From Saprospiraceae bacterium (GTDB lineage Bacteria > Bacteroidota > Bacteroidia > Chitinophagales > Saprospiraceae), in the NCBI GenBank assembly GCA_016709995.1, contig JADJLQ010000001.1:2142001-2206000 (forward strand): a DNA stretch of 64,000 bases, given 5' to 3'. Position 1 is the first letter of the stretch, and each line of letters opens with the position of its first letter. A model generated the notes under the pieces. The model searched no databases and was not told the origin of the DNA. It saw only the letters and a list, made by a program, of their open reading frames with translations. Shown here one piece after another: positions 56,260 through 64,000 of the stretch. Both the position numbers and the translations under genes were made by a program.

Positions 56260-57693
56260 ATGAAAAAATATAAGGAGGATCAGTATCGAATTAAAAATAA
56301 AAAGCTGATTGTCAGTACAAAACACACCACTAAAGGCAACACATTAACCATAAAAAGACACCAATCCAGGAAAAAAGAACCTGTTTACTTAGCGGATGTA
56401 TTTCTTGAAACCCCATCAGGATTTATATATAAAGATGAGACCGGTATGGGTGCAACCTCTCTTGAACTGACTACTGAGCGAAACTCTATCATTGTAGAGC
56501 CTATTAAAATCACTGCTTCATCAAAAGCTTATAAACACAATGCATTATACGTTGGAAGCAGTACTAAGTATCATCCCGACAAGACCACTAGCAATGCTCA
56601 AATTTTAAGTTACATTTCTGATACCTCAATACCCTATAAGAAGATTCTTGTAGTAGCAGATAGTTTGCGTAAGGTGATTGATGCTATTGGCCCAAACGTT
56701 TACAAAGATTACTTTTTATTGATTGATGAAATAGATTCCTTCCAGCTCGATAGCACTTTTAGAAGGAGCATGGAGATGACTTTGGATTACTATAAGCTTT
56801 TTAAGCTAGATAGCAGGGCAATGATCTCAGCTACCAGAATAGACTTCACTGACCCTATATTAGCCAAAGAGCCTATAACCTTTATTAAGTACGATAAACC
56901 AAAACCAAGGAACATTACAGTAATCACAACAAACAGATCAAGCCTTCAAGGTGTATCCATAGATGCTATTAATAAGATAATAGTCAAAAGTCCTCAAGAC
57001 AAGATTTTCGTAGCCTATAATTCAGTTTTAGGCTCACTCAGTTTAGCTAATCATTTGGTCAAGAATGACCTTGTCTCAAAAGATAGGATTAAAATCTTAT
57101 GCAGTGGTGCATCTTCAGGATCAGTTGGGGATTATTATCATGAGCTTGATAGTGACTTACTGCCTGGTCAAATTAACTTCTTTACTTCAGCCTACTTTAC
57201 TGGTTTTGATCTCAAAGAAAGCTATCATCTGGTATCTATTTCAGGGAATACAAATGAGATTCAAGCTCTTTCAGATCGTAGACTTAAACAAATAGCCGGT
57301 AGATGCAGAACAGGCTTGTTGTCAGAGACCATTATCCATGACCTCTATAGTTTTGATGAGAAAGACCAGGAGCTATCTAGAGATAGTCTAATTGAAACTT
57401 CTAAAATTCAAGCTGATGCAATGGCATGTAATAAAAAGCATTACAGCAAAAGTCTGGTCCTAAAGGAAATCTTACATGAATTTAATAGTAAAATGCTAGC
57501 ATTTCTGGAAGCTAAAAACCTAAGATATGTAAGAGAAGATAAAGATGGAAACATCGTGACATCCTACCTAAATATAGATGCTCACCTGGAATCAATCAGA
57601 GTTAGAAATACACTATATAGGACCAAGGTAGCACTAAAAAATAAATTAATATCTGAAGGTAATTCTGTAAAAACATATGGTTCTCTACAGTAA
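56260..57693 (+). CDS. SF2 helicase-like protein with Lys-less P-loop
   Basis: A 477-residue protein. Helicase-type motifs in order: a P-loop-like KDETGMGATSLEL (residues about 65-77) in which the Walker Lys is Ala, the DEID of motif II in FLLIDEIDSFQLD, SAT of motif III in MISATRIDF, a motif V-like FTSAYFTGFDL, and motif VI QIAGRCRTG. The start is basic (KKYKEDQYRIKNKKLIV). Proteins of this kind occur in Bacteroidota mobile elements; a replication or mobilisation role is inferred. The next frame overlaps its end by 17 bases and may be part of the same protein. It lies between two direct-repeat copies. Confidence 0.7.
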   Translation: MKKYKEDQYRIKNKKLIVSTKHTTKGNTLTIKRHQSRKKEPVYLADVFLETPSGFIYKDETGMGATSLELTTERNSIIVEPIKITASSKAYKHNALYVGSSTKYHPDKTTSNAQILSYISDTSIPYKKILVVADSLRKVIDAIGPNVYKDYFLLIDEIDSFQLDSTFRRSMEMTLDYYKLFKLDSRAMISATRIDFTDPILAKEPITFIKYDKPKPRNITVITTNRSSLQGVSIDAINKIIVKSPQDKIFVAYNSVLGSLSLANHLVKNDLVSKDRIKILCSGASSGSVGDYYHELDSDLLPGQINFFTSAYFTGFDLKESYHLVSISGNTNEIQALSDRRLKQIAGRCRTGLLSETIIHDLYSFDEKDQELSRDSLIETSKIQADAMACNKKHYSKSLVLKEILHEFNSKMLAFLEAKNLRYVREDKDGNIVTSYLNIDAHLESIRVRNTLYRTKVALKNKLISEGNSVKTYGSLQ

Positions 57694-58288
57694 AACAATA
57701 GTTGAAAAGCCAGATTCTAATCTTATTGGTAGAAAAGCCCAAGTAGAGAGCATAATAACACTATTAAAGAACAGTGATAGTGAATCTATAATATCGACTC
57801 ACCTGTTGGATGGAGGATTGACGAGATTTCAGAAAATGATTATCAATGAATTTTTAAAGATTTACAAGTATGTAGATTCAAATAAAATGCTTGATCTTAT
57901 AAAGAACAGCCTTATTAAAAGTAGAGACAATAGAAAGTTCAATTTTTTAATGCAGTCGGCTATATTCCATATTAACCCAAAAGGACATATTGCGGTAGAT
58001 AGGCTGGATTATTACTTTCCAGTTCAAAAAAGTACCACTTACAAAGTAACCAAATTGGATATTAGAAATAATATGCAGATGTATTTGTCTGAATTAGGGA
58101 CTCCAGCGCAACAAATAACTGAAGCAAAGGCAATTAGACTCCTGAAGTGCTTTCGAAAATTCTATCGGAAAAGAGATCCTAAGACGAAGTTAGATTACTA
58201 TGTCATAACTGGCTCTAATCACTTAAAAATACCTGTAACAAGACAAAAATCTTTGGCTCATGAGGAAAATATATTCTCCCTTGCCTAA
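57677..58288 (+). CDS. Hypothetical C-terminal part or partner of the helicase-like protein
   Basis: Not recognised. The 203 residues are Lys-rich and helical (LTRFQKMIINEFLKIYKYVD) with no membrane segment. The start overlaps the helicase-like gene by 17 bases. Removing one A from the A5 run at 57669-57673 would fuse the two into NSVKHMVLYSKTIVEK, so this may be one protein of about 679 residues split by an indel, or a coupled second gene. The right direct-repeat copy begins 3 bases after its stop. Confidence 0.6.
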   Translation: MVLYSKTIVEKPDSNLIGRKAQVESIITLLKNSDSESIISTHLLDGGLTRFQKMIINEFLKIYKYVDSNKMLDLIKNSLIKSRDNRKFNFLMQSAIFHINPKGHIAVDRLDYYFPVQKSTTYKVTKLDIRNNMQMYLSELGTPAQQITEAKAIRLLKCFRKFYRKRDPKTKLDYYVITGSNHLKIPVTRQKSLAHEENIFSLA

Positions 58289-58290
58289 GA

Positions 58291-58338
58291 TTAGCAACTG
58301 ATAGTCCCTATATATACTAATTAACTAAATGTTGCTAA
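58291..58338. repeat. Right copy of imperfect direct repeat flanking the helicase-like module
   Basis: Begins TTAGCAAC and ends GTTGCTAA, an 8-bp inverted pair, and matches 56049-56097 as described there. The two copies bracket 56260-58288. Confidence 0.65.
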
Positions 58339-58917
58339 ATAATAACATATAATCATAATAGTGGCCTATATAGAACAAAATTATTGAGAACCAGCAGATG
58401 TACATTTACTTTTGCCTATAGAGGGAATGCTATGGATGGTTAAGCTATAATCTTACTCATAGATTGATAAACTACCAGAGAGTACTTTTGATGTTCAATT
58501 GATGTGACGGAATGTCAGGCCCTCAGATCCTAGAATTAGACTTTCGCACGATTTCAAGGATCCTAGAATGCCATCCTGCACGAAGCTTTATATTCAGTAT
58601 CAAAAGCCAATAATGAGGAGTCAGATCCAGCGGAATTTACACTACCCTTTTATCGAAAGCCGCATTATCACATTACCTAGGCCAACATTTTAATAGAAAA
58701 TCAAAAAGCATGACAATCACTATTTTACCATCCAACAGGAAAAATATATGTTTAACACCTTCATATACAGGTTGTTAGTCGATTTAAATCTTAAGTAGAT
58801 CTTTAATACGTGGGATTTGAAAAAAAAAAGGACAATGGACTCATAATTTGTTAACTTTAACTAGTAAGGTCACTCTTTACAAAATGCTTAAATTCTGAAT
58901 CAACTAAATGCTATTCT
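58339..58917. other. Gene-free stretch before the FHA-kinase operon
   Basis: No gene or RNA recognised. GATCCTAGAAT occurs twice (58526-58536 and 58559-58569), and CCTATATAG-like motifs recur at 58306-58314 and near 58365 and 58425. A short open stretch near 58570-58675 reads like protein (LHEALYSVSKANNEESD) but has no start, so it may be a gene remnant. The promoter of the following operon must be here, but no full match was seen. Confidence 0.5.
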
Positions 58918-59520
58918 ATGGAAAGAAAGAATTACGATGACCCCAATTTTGCCAATTCATATAATCCTAACCTCAATCAGGGCACCGTACAATTAAACAC
59001 CAATGTGGCTTCAGGAGGAGCCATATTAAGCGGCGGCACAATCGTAGGCACTGAATCTCATGCTCCATCTATTAAGCACAAATCGACGTTAGCGGGCTTT
59101 TTAGTTACTTATTCCAGGAGCAAAAACGGGGATTTCTTCGAGATTAGAGAAGGTAATAATAGTATTGGAACAGGTAAAAATAATACCATAAAGCTAAATG
59201 AACAGCATGTAAGTTCTGATCATGCTAAGATAAATGTTTCATTGGTTAATGAAGGCAAAGAATGGAAAATTCAAATAGTGGATCTTAGTAGTGCCAATGG
59301 AACTTTTGTCAATTCCAAAAGGCTAGACATCTACTCTGGTTTTACACTTAAAAACAACGATGTGTTGAAATTCGGAGAGTTTGAACTTTTACTGATGGTT
59401 ATTGACAGGAACCTAATAAATAGTCAAGCAAATTCAAATTTTAAAGAAGCAAGTAAAATACCCGATTATCCTGTGAGTCAAACTTCAGGTGGACCTGGTA
59501 CCACTAATGTATCATTGTAA
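58918..59520 (+). CDS. FHA-domain protein
   Basis: A 200-residue predicted phosphothreonine reader. Residues about 60-160 form a forkhead-associated domain: SIGTGKNNTIKLNEQHVSSD (Gly and the Ser-x-x-His motif), HAKINVS, VDLSSANGTFVNSKRL (Asn-Gly motif) and LKFGEFELLLMV. The N-terminal 55 residues are Asn/Gly/Ser-rich and include Thr-rich stretches that a kinase could phosphorylate. No signal or membrane segment is seen. It is the first gene of the operon, 12 bases before the first kinase. Confidence 0.9.
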   Translation: MERKNYDDPNFANSYNPNLNQGTVQLNTNVASGGAILSGGTIVGTESHAPSIKHKSTLAGFLVTYSRSKNGDFFEIREGNNSIGTGKNNTIKLNEQHVSSDHAKINVSLVNEGKEWKIQIVDLSSANGTFVNSKRLDIYSGFTLKNNDVLKFGEFELLLMVIDRNLINSQANSNFKEASKIPDYPVSQTSGGPGTTNVSL

Positions 59521-59532
59521 ATTTCCTTAATA

Positions 59533-61479
59533 ATGGCACTCGTAACGCTAAGAGGGACTCAAAACACCTATGTATTTGATGACAATGATCTTATTGGAAA
59601 GGGGGGTACATCAAATGTCTTCAAAGGTAGAGAAGTCGGCAATAATAAAATTGTAGCGGTAAAGGTTCTATTTCGTAATCTTACTATTGATGATTCGATT
59701 TTATCGAGACTTAAACAAGAGGCTTCATTGCGATTTGATCATCCAAATTTACTTAAAATCTACGATTTGATCGTGGACGAAGAAAGTAATATTTATCACT
59801 TAATATCAGAATACGTAGATGGGGAGAATTTGGCTGGATTAATTCAGGCAGCGAGAAAAAGGAATAATAGTATTCACTTCTCTACAGTTAAGAAGATCGC
59901 TTTTGAGATTGGGTCTGCCCTTCAATACCTTCATAATATCCAACCCTCAATCATACATCGAGATGTAAATCCTTCAAATATAATGATCACCACTGAAGGA
60001 TCAGCCAAGCTAATGGATCTTGGAATTGCAAGAGTCAATGACCCTTTGTCACAAAGTCATGGTATCACTAGGGTAGGTTCTATAATTGGAACATATCATT
60101 ATATTCCCCCCGAACAAATCAATTCTTCTCAATACGGACCAGTTGGGATTCAAGCGGACATTTATAGCTTAGGTATAACACTTTATGAATCCTTAACTGG
60201 TGAATTACCCTTCAACGGCGACAGTGAATACAAACTCTTTCAGAATATTCTCAATACACCACTTAAGGAACATCCTAATATTAGTAAATATTTTTTTTAC
60301 TTTTTGCAAAATGCAACTGCCAAAATTCCTAAAGATAGATATAAGGACGTTGCCCAATTTCTAACTGACTTGAATAAGTTCAAGGATAATGGGTCTTTAG
60401 CAGGGGAATTATTATCAATTAAAAACAGGACTACCTTACCGATGTATGTCAGTTTTGCAAGTATTTTTCTATTAGGCTTTTTTTTTTATTATTATAATCA
60501 TAATAAAGTTCCTAACCCACCTCCAATAATAATTGATTGTCCTAAATTTGAAAGAGTTACGATTAATAAATCAATCCTTAATAAGGATACTATAAATCTA
60601 ATTCAAGGCTATAAGAAGAATATCTTGAGCCTAGTAGAAACAAAGAACCGCTGGACATATTGGTTATCAAACCCTAGATATTTTAATGGGAAAGTAGATT
60701 TATCCGGTATTACTAATACTGATATTAACCTCAATAACCCTGTCTGCCTCTTGCTATTAAAACTAATTCGCGAAACACCCATGTATTCTTTTTCTAAAGA
60801 ACTAGACCTAATAAACAATCAAATAGATTGGATGGATGAAATTAAGCTCGAAAAAGCTTTGAATATTGATCTGGATGAAAGCAAAGCATTATTGACTAAA
60901 TTTTCTAATGAAATTAAACGTAACAGGAACAAATTCAGATATTTTGTATCATCCTTAGAAGAAACTTTAGTAAGTACAGGTAATTTAGACTATTTATTGG
61001 ATCTAGCACAAGAAACTGAAAATGATAAACTACAGGCAAGGGCCTATTTCTTAAAAGGAGAATTTAATGAAGCTCATAATGCTTTAAAGCGACTCGAAGA
61101 TAAAAAAGAACAAGACCGACAAACTCTATTGTTAAAAGCTGACCTTCTTTCTTTTAATAGCGAATATGTACAAGCTACTAATCAATATTTATCGATTTTG
61201 GACACTTGGAGTTCCGATAGTTTGGCAATCTATGAATTAAAGAAATCACATAGTGACTTGGACTTTTTAATTTCAAAAGAAAATTTTTTATTTGATACAT
61301 TATTTATTCGTTTCGTAAAAGGACTAAAATATAGTTTTGATCTAAAATCTGACACGCTTGCAATGCAGAAAGGAAAGTTGTGGTTGGAGTGTTTTACCAG
61401 TTCTGCTGGAGAAATCGACAGATTTAAAAATTGTACTAGCATTGCAAATTCCAGGCTAAATGCTATAAAATGGAAGTAA
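59533..61479 (+). CDS. Membrane Ser/Thr protein kinase with C-terminal helical domain
   Basis: A 648-residue eukaryotic-type kinase. The kinase domain (about 12-280) has the Gly-rich loop IGKGGTSNVFKG, Lys44 in VAVKVL, HRDVNPSNIMI (Asp144), MDLGIAR (DLG replaces DFG) and YIPPEQINS. A single transmembrane helix at about 304-322 (YVSFASIFLLGFFFYYY) leads to a roughly 320-residue periplasmic part that is helical and partly TPR-like (ARAYFLKGEFNEAHNALKRL). The likely role is phosphorylation of the FHA partners or downstream effectors in response to an envelope signal. It is preceded by the FHA gene and overlaps the next kinase gene by 10 bases. Confidence 0.92.
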   Translation: MALVTLRGTQNTYVFDDNDLIGKGGTSNVFKGREVGNNKIVAVKVLFRNLTIDDSILSRLKQEASLRFDHPNLLKIYDLIVDEESNIYHLISEYVDGENLAGLIQAARKRNNSIHFSTVKKIAFEIGSALQYLHNIQPSIIHRDVNPSNIMITTEGSAKLMDLGIARVNDPLSQSHGITRVGSIIGTYHYIPPEQINSSQYGPVGIQADIYSLGITLYESLTGELPFNGDSEYKLFQNILNTPLKEHPNISKYFFYFLQNATAKIPKDRYKDVAQFLTDLNKFKDNGSLAGELLSIKNRTTLPMYVSFASIFLLGFFFYYYNHNKVPNPPPIIIDCPKFERVTINKSILNKDTINLIQGYKKNILSLVETKNRWTYWLSNPRYFNGKVDLSGITNTDINLNNPVCLLLLKLIRETPMYSFSKELDLINNQIDWMDEIKLEKALNIDLDESKALLTKFSNEIKRNRNKFRYFVSSLEETLVSTGNLDYLLDLAQETENDKLQARAYFLKGEFNEAHNALKRLEDKKEQDRQTLLLKADLLSFNSEYVQATNQYLSILDTWSSDSLAIYELKKSHSDLDFLISKENFLFDTLFIRFVKGLKYSFDLKSDTLAMQKGKLWLECFTSSAGEIDRFKNCTSIANSRLNAIKWK

Positions 61480-62339
61480 CCCTATTCGGTAATATAGATA
61501 AATATACATTTGATCCAGATGATCAAGCTTCTTTCATTGGCCGGGGGGGAATGAGTAATGTGTTTAAAGGATATCGAGTATCTGATTCTCAGGAATTAGC
61601 AATAAAAGTACTTCATCGTAATATGGCGTCCAGCGCCTTCGTGCAATTTCTTACAGTTATAGCATCTACAGTACGGATTCAACACTCAAATGTTATGAAA
61701 ATGTACGAACTAATTTATCAGGATGGCATTTATCATGTTATCTGCAAGTATTACAGGGGTAGTTTATTAAGTGATTTGATTGAGTCAGGGGAAACCAAAA
61801 AAATGCATAAGACGACAGCCTGGGTAATAATGTCTGGCATGTTAGATGGACTTTATGCCTTGCATTCAAATTTTCCAAAGATTATACATCGGGATATAAA
61901 GCCAAGTAATATCCTAATCACCAAAGATTCATTACCTGTTATTTTGGACTTTGGAATTGCTAAAGTAGATGTTCAAAGAATTGATGAATATGGAAGTATA
62001 GTTGAAACAAACAGACCATTAGGTACACCGGATTTTTCTTCTCCAGAGCAACTAAACGGAAATGTAATAGACGCAACTTCAGATCTTTATGCAGCAGCAA
62101 TAACCTTTCACAGACTATTATCTGGAAGTTTGAAATCTTCTATCTCCAGTGCAATTGCCAGTTCGGAGAATGATAAGCCCTTAATTAGGCACCCAAATAT
62201 TCCCGAATCCGTATATAAGATTTTGAAAAAAGCGACCGATCTAAACCCTCTAAATCGATTCCAGGATGCTTTATCTATGAAACAAGCCCTTGAATCTGAA
62301 TATATTAATTTTTGGTCAAAAATATTTAAATCCACATGA
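61470..62339 (+). CDS. Soluble Ser/Thr protein kinase
   Basis: A 289-residue kinase with no membrane segment. It is a paralogue of the preceding kinase (both begin with a short beta strand, VTLFGNIDKYTF here). Motifs: IGRGGMSNVFKG, Lys46 in AIKVL, HRDIKPSNILI (Asp142), ILDFGIAKV and DFSSPEQLNG. All catalytic residues are present. Its start overlaps the first kinase by 10 bases and its stop overlaps the phosphatase start by 4 (ATGA), so it is translationally coupled on both sides. Confidence 0.92.
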   Translation: MEVTLFGNIDKYTFDPDDQASFIGRGGMSNVFKGYRVSDSQELAIKVLHRNMASSAFVQFLTVIASTVRIQHSNVMKMYELIYQDGIYHVICKYYRGSLLSDLIESGETKKMHKTTAWVIMSGMLDGLYALHSNFPKIIHRDIKPSNILITKDSLPVILDFGIAKVDVQRIDEYGSIVETNRPLGTPDFSSPEQLNGNVIDATSDLYAAAITFHRLLSGSLKSSISSAIASSENDKPLIRHPNIPESVYKILKKATDLNPLNRFQDALSMKQALESEYINFWSKIFKST

Positions 62340-63582
62340 GCTTAGGATTAAATTATATAGTTTCGGAGATAAGTGATATTGGTGGGCGGAGCAATCAACA
62401 AGACTATTTTGGCAAGGTAAGGACCCAACATGGTTCTCTATTTGTTGTAGCCGACGGTATGGGTGGTAGAAATGGTGGATCTATTGCATCTGAGATTGCT
62501 GTTAAAATAGTTTTAAATGAATTTGTGTCTCAAAAAAGTGTCGATATACTGGACAGTATCAGGCATTCTTTGCATTTGGCAAACCGTATAATTCTTCAGA
62601 GAGGACAAGAGGATGAAAATTTAATAGGAATGGGTACCACAATTGCAATCTTATTCCTTAACGATATTTTTGCCAAGACATTTCATATTGGGGACAGTAG
62701 GGTGTATCAATTCCGCGATGAGGATATTGTTTTTTGCACTACTGATCATAGCAAAGTATCGGAGTTGGTAATGAATGGTATAATAAATCCAGAGAAGCTA
62801 GAGTTCACCATGAATCTAATATTTTAACACAAGCCCTAGGTAGTGGTAATCAAATATTTATTGAAGAATCCTTAGAATTCGCTTATAAGAAATTTGATTG
62901 TTTTTTAATCTGTAGTGATGGAATCTGGAATCCTATTCCTGAACCACAATTGAAAAAACATTTTAGGTTTTTTGATGACCATTCTGAGCGAATCAATCTA
63001 AATCTTCTTTCAGAAGTGAAAGAATCTGGGTTGAAAAGGTCGCAAAATTTTGATAATTTAACATCTATAATAATAAAAATGATGGAGAACAGTAAAATGA
63101 AAGTTAATGTGAGTGTGGTGGATTTGATTAGGAGAAATATTATAACGATAATTTTATCAATTATAGGATTGACTCTTTTTGGAATGATTTTCCTATCACT
63201 AAAAAGTATTAAAAGTGAGCTGAAAGAAATAAGAAATCATGCAGCAAGAAATGGTACCACAATTGATTCTCTTACTTCCCAGATTTTAATAACAAAAAGT
63301 CAAATCCAATCTCGAACTGAAATTCTTGCAGTGCAATCAGTTGAAAAAAAAGTCTCTAATGAAAATACTCCTGGAAGTCCAAAAACAAGAGATAAAACAA
63401 AAGAAACCGTTCCTTCTAAGTCAAAGGTCGTTGAAAAAAAACAAGGTATCCCTAGATTAAAGGACCAAGAAAATGTAAAGACGAAGCCAAAAGATCCAAA
63501 TTCTGTTCCTGATTCCAAACAAGCAAATACACCCCCTGATGCCAAAGGAGTAAAACCTGTCATAGATACATCAAAACAATAA
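62336..63582 (+). pseudogene. PP2C-type Ser/Thr phosphatase with TM and Lys/Pro tail, one-base frameshift
   Basis: Metal-dependent phosphatase predicted to reverse the kinases. The first part (62336 to about 62795) has GRSNQQDYF, VVADGMGGRNGGSIASE (Asp40) and HIGDSRVYQF. The frame breaks at about 62791-62797; one added base gives NPEEARVHHESNILTQALGS and continues to FLICSDGIWNPI, the last PP2C motif. After that come a transmembrane helix (about 63138-63205, IITIILSIIGLTLFGMIF), a coiled coil and a Lys/Pro-rich tail (PSKSKVVEKKQGIPRLKDQE). The repaired protein is about 415 residues. Its start is ATGA-coupled to the kinase before it. Confidence 0.85.
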
Positions 63583-63612
63583 TAATTGATAAACTAAAAT
63601 ATTCCAAAACAG

Positions 63613-64000
63613 ATGATAAAATTCACAATTGGTCGCGATCCGGATAACCGATATGTCATCTTTGATCCTAACTGTGTTATAAGCAGTCACCATATTACCA
63701 TAAGTCAGTATCCTGATGGACGACTTACCATACAAGATACCAGTACAAATGGAACAACATTAAATGGCGCAAGATTGCCAAAAATCAAGAAATAAGTATC
63801 CGTCGAGGTGACAATATAACTTTAGCTGATATAGCTTCTCTAGAGTGGTCGCGAATACCTCAAATTATTTTTCCATCAAACATAGACAGAGTAATTAACA
63901 TAGGTCGTGCCCCTGAGAATGCATATGTTACCAAGTCTGAATCTACAGGAAGAAATCATGCTTGTTTAATTATTACTAGAAACAATAAAATCTTTATCTT
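63613..64000 (+). CDS. Tandem FHA-domain protein, partial, frameshifted
   Basis: Runs off the window end. The first FHA domain starts MIKFTIGRDPDNRYVIFDPN with SSHHITIS and TSTNGTTLNGARL. A break in the A5 run at 63780-63784 (one A too few) separates this from EISIRRGDNITLADIA in the next frame. A second FHA domain then begins VINIGRAPENAYVTKSESTG. Two readers in one protein would allow binding of two phosphothreonines. It starts 30 bases after the phosphatase gene in the same direction. Confidence 0.8.

Noticed and set aside
50639..58917. Phage or conjugative element in the island
   Set aside because: No integrase, capsid, terminase, relaxase or Tra gene seen; only a helicase-like module and a possible SSB remnant.
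58918..64000. Type VI secretion regulator cluster
   Set aside because: No Tss or effector gene in the window; kept open only because the operon continues past the end.

Overview
The window looks like a chromosomal segment of a Bacteroidota bacterium, most likely from the Saprospiria/Chitinophagia side of the phylum. Reasons: the gene order rplQ-carA-eno behind the ribosomal cluster, fusA followed directly by rpsJ with no tuf gene, zinc-less L36 and S14, type IX secretion sorting tails on secreted amidases, promoters with the Bacteroidota -7 element TAnnTTTG, and many large kinase/STAND/WD40 proteins. The species cannot be named from the sequence.

Layout. (1) 122-21217, minus strand: the fused str-S10-spc-alpha ribosomal super-cluster from rpsL to rplQ, including fusA, secY, map, infA and rpoA, then a terminator, then carA-eno from what looks like their own promoter. 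Two genes too short for routine calling, rpmD and rpmJ, are present. map carries a one-base frameshift. (2) 21340-40645: a GNAT acetyltransferase, then a minus-strand signalling and conflict block. In transcription order this is a metacaspase-type protease, two tandem CHAT-protease/STAND-ATPase/transmembrane/WD40 proteins, an MpaB/rubber-oxygenase-type protein, a SAM methyltransferase and a 1736-residue kinase/AAA/GAF/adenylyl-cyclase fusion. (3) 40768-50490: ordinary accessory genes, namely a membrane methyltransferase-like protein, a DUF1080 lipoprotein, a WYL regulator, secreted proteins of unknown function, two DinB-type proteins and two tandem PGRP amidases with T9SS tails. (4) 50518-50677: tRNA-Gln(TTG) with a clear promoter and terminator. 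(5) 50.7-58.9 kb: a visibly AT-richer, gene-poor island with an SSB remnant, a DUF6804-like membrane protein, a nuclease-STAND (Avs-like) candidate defence gene, palindromic cassette-like boundaries and a two-gene helicase-like module between imperfect direct repeats. (6) 58918 to the window end: a tightly packed plus-strand operon FHA - Ser/Thr kinase (membrane) - Ser/Thr kinase - PP2C phosphatase (membrane) - tandem-FHA protein, cut by the window edge.

Two groups deserve most attention. The first is the metacaspase plus twin CHAT-STAND-WD40 locus, whose sequence predicts ATP-gated protease receptors with a regulatory propeller across a membrane helix. The second is the FHA/kinase/kinase/phosphatase/FHA operon, which reads as a complete reversible Thr-phosphorylation switch with two phospho-readers. 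Functions of both are inferred from domains only. Eight or more single-base frameshifts, nearly all in homopolymer runs, suggest residual assembly errors, so most of the broken genes may be intact in the organism.
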